A stretch of DNA of 64,000 nucleotides, taken from the NCBI GenBank assembly GCA_018873245.2, contig JAEMBT020000004.1, positions 4,822,573-4,886,572 on the forward strand, given 5' to 3'. The number at the start of each line of letters is the position of its first letter. The first letter of the stretch is position 1. Below the pieces are notes generated by a model that worked only from the letters and a program-made list of their open reading frames with translations, did no database searches and was not told where the DNA came from. Position numbers and translations under genes: made by a program. Positions 59,401 through 64,000 of the stretch are shown in pieces. The stretch is from Archegozetes longisetosus (taxonomy: Eukaryota; Arthropoda; Arachnida; Sarcoptiformes; Trhypochthoniidae).

Positions 59401-62400
59401 TGAACCATCTTCTACTTCAATATCACCGTCAACCGTGACATCGTTAACGATGTGCAAAGCAGAGCCAATGCCCGGTTCTAGTAGTGCACCTGTCTATCCA
59501 TCACAACCTCATTCTGTATTCTTCGACAGCACAATGAATATAAGTCCTACTAATAGTTCTTCTCCATTGGAAGCCTCGCCTCCATGTGATGTTCCACCAG
59601 AATTTTTTGCAAACAGTGTTCAAAGTGCTCTATCAAATGGATTCAATAATAGTGGACCAAACTGTGCATCAGCTCATTCTCTAAACTCATTGAGCACTTC
59701 AGTGCCCGTCACACCAACCGCTTCATCACCTGCTATAATGTCTGCTCGAAGTGCTGAAGATGCAACCGCTGTGTCCGAGCATTTAGTCAATGCCGGGTAA
59801 GTGTGATAAATGATATTTTTAAAAATAATTTCATAAAATGGGTATTACATGATGATTTAACCCTTACCTAATCTTATATTATGTGCTGATTATTAAATGC
59901 TTTACCGGATTCTGATACTTACCTAACAGCTTTTATCTAATAGTCAATGCTTTAGTTATGATTATTTATGATTTGGGTAATTAATATATTTGCAGTCGAG
60001 CTGATGACATGTTGAAGCGTAAACGAACGCGAAAAAATACTTCAAACATAACTTCGACAGCGACTCGCAAAACACGAAGCGAAAGCGATAACAGTTCTTC
60101 ACTGAATTTGCGAAGTTATAGCACGCACTCGACAAGTAATGTCAACCGTCAGTATTCGACTGAAACAGAGATGACAACAACAGCTCTAACCACCCCTTAT
60201 ATATCTTTGCCTATATTTCTCGGTGATAATTCGTCTGGAAATAACAACAATAATGTGGCCAATCTATTGGGTGCAAACTCCTCAGTGCCAACTCATAGTG
60301 CGTCGAGCACTCGCGGTCGACCAGCCTTTAGATTCAGTTCTGCAGCTGCCAAAACTACTGCTTTCTTTCAAAGTCTACATCCGGCGCGTTGGGCGCGTTG
60401 GAATAATAGCTCTCCTGCATTAGTCACTTCCAATAGTGGTGTCACATCTGGAAGATCACAATTGAGTTCTCATTCTCAAGATCATGCTTCTATATCAGGC
60501 ACTTCTTCTCCCCGATCTCCAAATAATAGTGGAAATAGGGAAAAAATAAGAGCTTGGATTAAAGAACAAGCCAAGATATTTGAAGAGAAGTACTTCACAC
60601 TCAAAGATCAGGATGGACTCAATGACAATAGCGATACTAATTGCCATCCTTCTCTTAATATTCTTAATCGACTGACTTATGCCATTGAAATGTTGAGCGA
60701 AAATCATTTGAGCGCACTCCAAGAAATCAGATCTGTTCTGATAGAAGGCGATATTTCTTCATTTGAATTGATACACAGTGGTCTTGTGACCAAACTGTTA
60801 GCTTTCCTCGCGTCGAATAGTGATGGAGAAGAATGTCGTGAGAACAGACTCAGATGTTTCCTACATGTCTTCTTCGGTACTCCTTTGTTAGATCATTTCA
60901 ATTTAAATTCAATGATCAATGTAAATATAGATTCCGCACCATTATCGGCATTAGTCAATAAATTGAATGCGTGCGTTTGCCAACTAGAACAGTTTCCTGT
61001 CAGAGTTCATGATTTAGTTGGTTCTGGCAGTGGTAGCATTCGCGGTGCGAGTGCTCTCAAATTTTTCAATACTCATCAATTGAAGTGTAATTTGCAAAGA
61101 CATTCAGAATGTACTAATTTGCGTCAATGGAGAGGAGGACCCGTCAAAATAGATCCATTAGCTTTAGTTCAAGCCATCGAAAGATACTTGGTTATTAGGG
61201 GTTATGGCAAGATAAGAGATGAAGACGACGACGGAAGTGATGATGATATCTCTGATGAAGAATTCGATGATAATATGGCTGCTATGATGATCAATCAGAA
61301 TCAGGGACGTCATAGATTGCAATTCTTTATTGGTGATCAAGTATTGCCTTACAATATGACTGTATATCAAGCTATCAAACAGTACGCTTACGGTCAGAGC
61401 AACCAGAACGGAGACGGACAAGAAACTGACAATGAATCTGAGACACCGATGGGTCACGCAAACATTTGGGTAGCAACACATAATATTTATTACAAGGCTT
61501 ATGTCGAGGGAACCTCTGCTAGTCCCTCTTCCAGTTCAAACCCATTATCAAGTTCCACATCAAATCATGGCCTAACAAATAGAAACTCAAGTAACAATAA
61601 TAATCAACATTCAAACAATCAAAGTAGTGGCAGGAGAGGTAATAAAGGATCTGGTAGTGGAAAAGGAACTTCTTCTAAAAAGAAGGACGAACTATGGGTC
61701 GAAGGAAAGGCTCCTAACGTTTCTTCTCCGCTTGATATGCATCTTAAGCCTAGTTTACCACCAACTGTTACAGTGCAAGATTTGTCTTTAGAAGTCTTGT
61801 CTCTGTTGCGTGTTATTTATGGTCTGAATCGTCACTGGGGATGGCTTTACAAATTGCCCGATGCCTACAACTTTGCGCTTTCACCACAAGAATTCATTAA
61901 CACTAAACTCACAGCAAAAGCTAATCGCCAATTACAGGACCCATTAGTTATAATGACTGGAAATATCCCGAACTGGTTGTCACAAATCGCATACGCATGT
62001 CCGTTCCTTTTCCCATTTGATACGAGATATTTATTATTTTATGTAACATGTTTTGATCGAGATCGAGCTCTACAGCGATTACTAGATAGTGCACCAGAAC
62101 TGACTGGCAGTGATTCGAGTGAAAGAGTCACTCCAAGACTTGATAGAAGAAAAAGAACTGTTTCAAGAGATGATATTCTCAAACAAGCTGAAACTGTTTT
62201 ACATGATTTGGGTAGTTCTAAAGCATTACTCGAAATACAGTATGAGAACGAAGTCGGAACTGGTTTAGGACCTACTCTTGAATTCTATGCACTGGTTTCG
62301 AAAGAGTTACAGCGTGCTGATCTTGAGATGTGGAGAGGAGAACCAGTCTCCTCGCCTAAAGTAGTTGTCCCACAACCCAATCATAAGATAACTGCTACCT

Positions 62401-63579
62401 CTTCTTCCAGTTCTAATGAAAATCAAACGAATAATCTCTCCCAAAACACAAATAATAATAATCAACAGTCAGTTCAGTACATCTATTCACCGACTGGTCT
62501 CTTTCCTGCACCGATTGGTCGCAATACTAAAGCCGGTCAAGTCTCGAAATCTCGTCAACGCTTTAAACTACTTGGAAAGTTTGTGGCGAAAGCTATAATG
62601 GATTCTCGAATGGTAAATCATTAAGTGGTTGACTAGAATTTCTAATGATTTTGTTCCGTTTTTTCCATGGAATCTTAGATTGATATACCTCTGAGTATGA
62701 TATTTTACAAATGGTTGTTAAGTCAAGAATTCACTCTAAACATCGCTGATATGCAATACATTGACTCAACATTTTCACGATCGGTCATAGAAATGGAGAA
62801 AATAGCTCAACAAAAATTGAGAATTGTATGCACTCTGAGATTATTAATGAGAATGTATTATATTTTATATAACTGTTTTTCTGTTCTATTTACAGAAAAA
62901 TAATGTTGATTCTAATAAAGAAGGCAATAATTTAGATTCACTCAAACTCCATGGCTGTAGTATCGAAGACCTTAATTTAGATTATACATTGCCGGGTTAT
63001 CCAAACATAGAACTAAGAAAAGGTGGTCGAGATTTATGTGTTTCTATTGATAATATCGAACATTATGTTCGACTTTTATGTCACTGGACCTTAGTCGAAG
63101 GCGTCAACCGTCAAATGGAAGCTTTTCGTGAAGGATTCGACTCCGTGTTTCCCTCATCACATCTTCAAGTTTTCTTTCCCGAAGAATTGGAGCAATTGTT
63201 CTGTGGTAGTAGTCAAAAGCAATGGGATGTTAAGATGTTGATGGAGTGTTGCAAAACAGATCACGGATACACTCACGACAGTCGCGCCATAAGATTTCTG
63301 TTCGAAATAATGAGTTCTTATAATGTCGAGGATCAGCGCAAGTTTTTGCAATTTGTGACTGGATCGCCGCGATTGCCGGTCGGAGGCTTCCGAAGTTTAA
63401 CACCTCCGCTGACTATTGTTCGTAAAACTATTGAAGGCGTGGAAAATCCCAATTGTTTGCCAAGTGTTATGACTTGTGTGAATTATCTTAAATTGCCAGA
63501 TTATGCCACTATTGACATAATGAGGGAAAAGTTAAGAATTGCCATCAATGAGGGACAGCTTTCTTTTCATTTGTCTTAA
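56431..63579 (+). CDS. TRIP12: HECT-type E3 ubiquitin ligase TRIP12 (ctrip)
   Basis: Seven exons: 56431-56537, 56608-56801, 56890-58500, 58584-59796, 59996-62612, 62679-62825, 62896-63579; all GT-AG with consistent phases; 2190 residues. TRIP12 builds ubiquitin chains, acts in the ubiquitin-fusion-degradation pathway and controls RNF168 and chromatin factors in vertebrates. The N-terminus is Ser/Thr-rich and disordered with an AT-hook-like KRKGRPRKK. Then [20 protein letters not shown] opens the armadillo repeats (about 345-640). A WWE domain (about 700-780) contains [13 protein letters not shown] and [15 protein letters not shown] middle block has [12 protein letters not shown] and [19 protein letters not shown], and the HECT domain is about 1780-2190 ([34 protein letters not shown]). 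The catalytic Cys2157 sits in [15 protein letters not shown]. An AATAAA lies at 63773-63778. Confidence 0.97.
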
Positions 63580-64000
63580 CGAGATCTATCATTATCAAAT
63601 GAATTATCCTTTAATATAAACAATGTTTCCTAAAATCAAACAATTGGCGAATCGTCTTAATATTGTCTTTCGCTATTGAAACAAAACCTTATTCGAAAGT
63701 CAAACAAATATATGATCTCTGATTATTAATCATCAATAACAGCATCATTCAAAACAATGTTGCAATAATTGGAATAAAGATGCGCTTTAATTAAAAGCTG
63801 CAAAACATTGACTAAAATCTGTGATCAGTTCTAATGAAATTTCTGTTTTTATTTTGTTTGATAACTTTAATGTAATGAAAATACGCTTAAAGAAAATTAG
63901 TTCATTGGCATCATATATAATGCACAACTTGTAGTCGATATTATGCTGAAGCAAATAATCAGTTCATCATTCGTTTCGATCTGCTTCTCTTTATTCGATC
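63580..64000. other. TRIP12 3' UTR and downstream
   Basis: Holds AATAAA at 63773-63778, about 190 bases after the stop. Nothing else seen to the window edge. Confidence 0.6.

Overview
This window looks like a piece of a compact, AT-rich arthropod nuclear genome. The best guess is a small chelicerate such as a mite; this rests on gene content and structure only, with no species marker. Genes have canonical GT-AG introns that are very short (mostly 44-90 bp), so long reading frames run through, and single-copy animal genes are separated by AT-rich spacers. I joined exons by hand from splice motifs, reading-frame phase and family knowledge; several recognisable genes (MANF, SERP1/RAMP4, the Ly6 protein) lie mostly in exons too short to stand out as open frames.

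Layout, left to right: an ELOVL fatty-acid elongase (2023-2871, +); an unrecognised two-pass membrane protein (3966-4559, +); Egalitarian (6598-9041, +); MANF (9898-10640, -), divergent from an SUV39-type histone H3K9 methyltransferase (11175-13489, +); an ELAV/Hu RNA-binding protein (13918-15459, -); a 4.6-kb spacer with a fold-back element; a GPI-anchored Ly6 protein (20116-20906, +), convergent with PPP4R2 (21104-22948, -); and a 1523-residue RCC1-propeller protein (23953-28583, +).

From about 29 to 43.2 kb there is an island with no host gene that I can recognise. It holds decayed transposable elements: a long-TIR DNA element, two Merlin/ISXO2-like transposase relics, a large palindrome, an integrase relic, another DDE transposase relic, a non-LTR reverse transcriptase fragment, dispersed short repeats, and a structurally complete but inactivated Tc1/mariner element with TA target duplications.

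Host genes resume with the rhomboid protease RHBDL4/RHBDD1 (43434-44705, -), a doubtful small exon (45410-45684, +), the cohesin subunit STAG/SA (46150-49781, +, with two apparent one-base frame breaks), SERP1/RAMP4 (50416-50702, -), an unrecognised 297-residue protein with a 44-bp intron (52462-53399, +), and the HECT ubiquitin ligase TRIP12 (56431-63579, +).

The genes do not form one pathway. Two loose themes can be noted: ER proteostasis (MANF, RHBDL4, SERP1, with ELOVL also in the ER) and chromatin or chromosome biology (SUV39H, STAG, TRIP12, PPP4R2). I found no CRISPR array, rRNA or confident functional tRNA, and no convincing evidence of a wholly new system. The most useful leads are the frame breaks in STAG, the ACGT-core cluster upstream of SERP1, the tRNA-like fold-back element, and the dispersed repeat families of the island.
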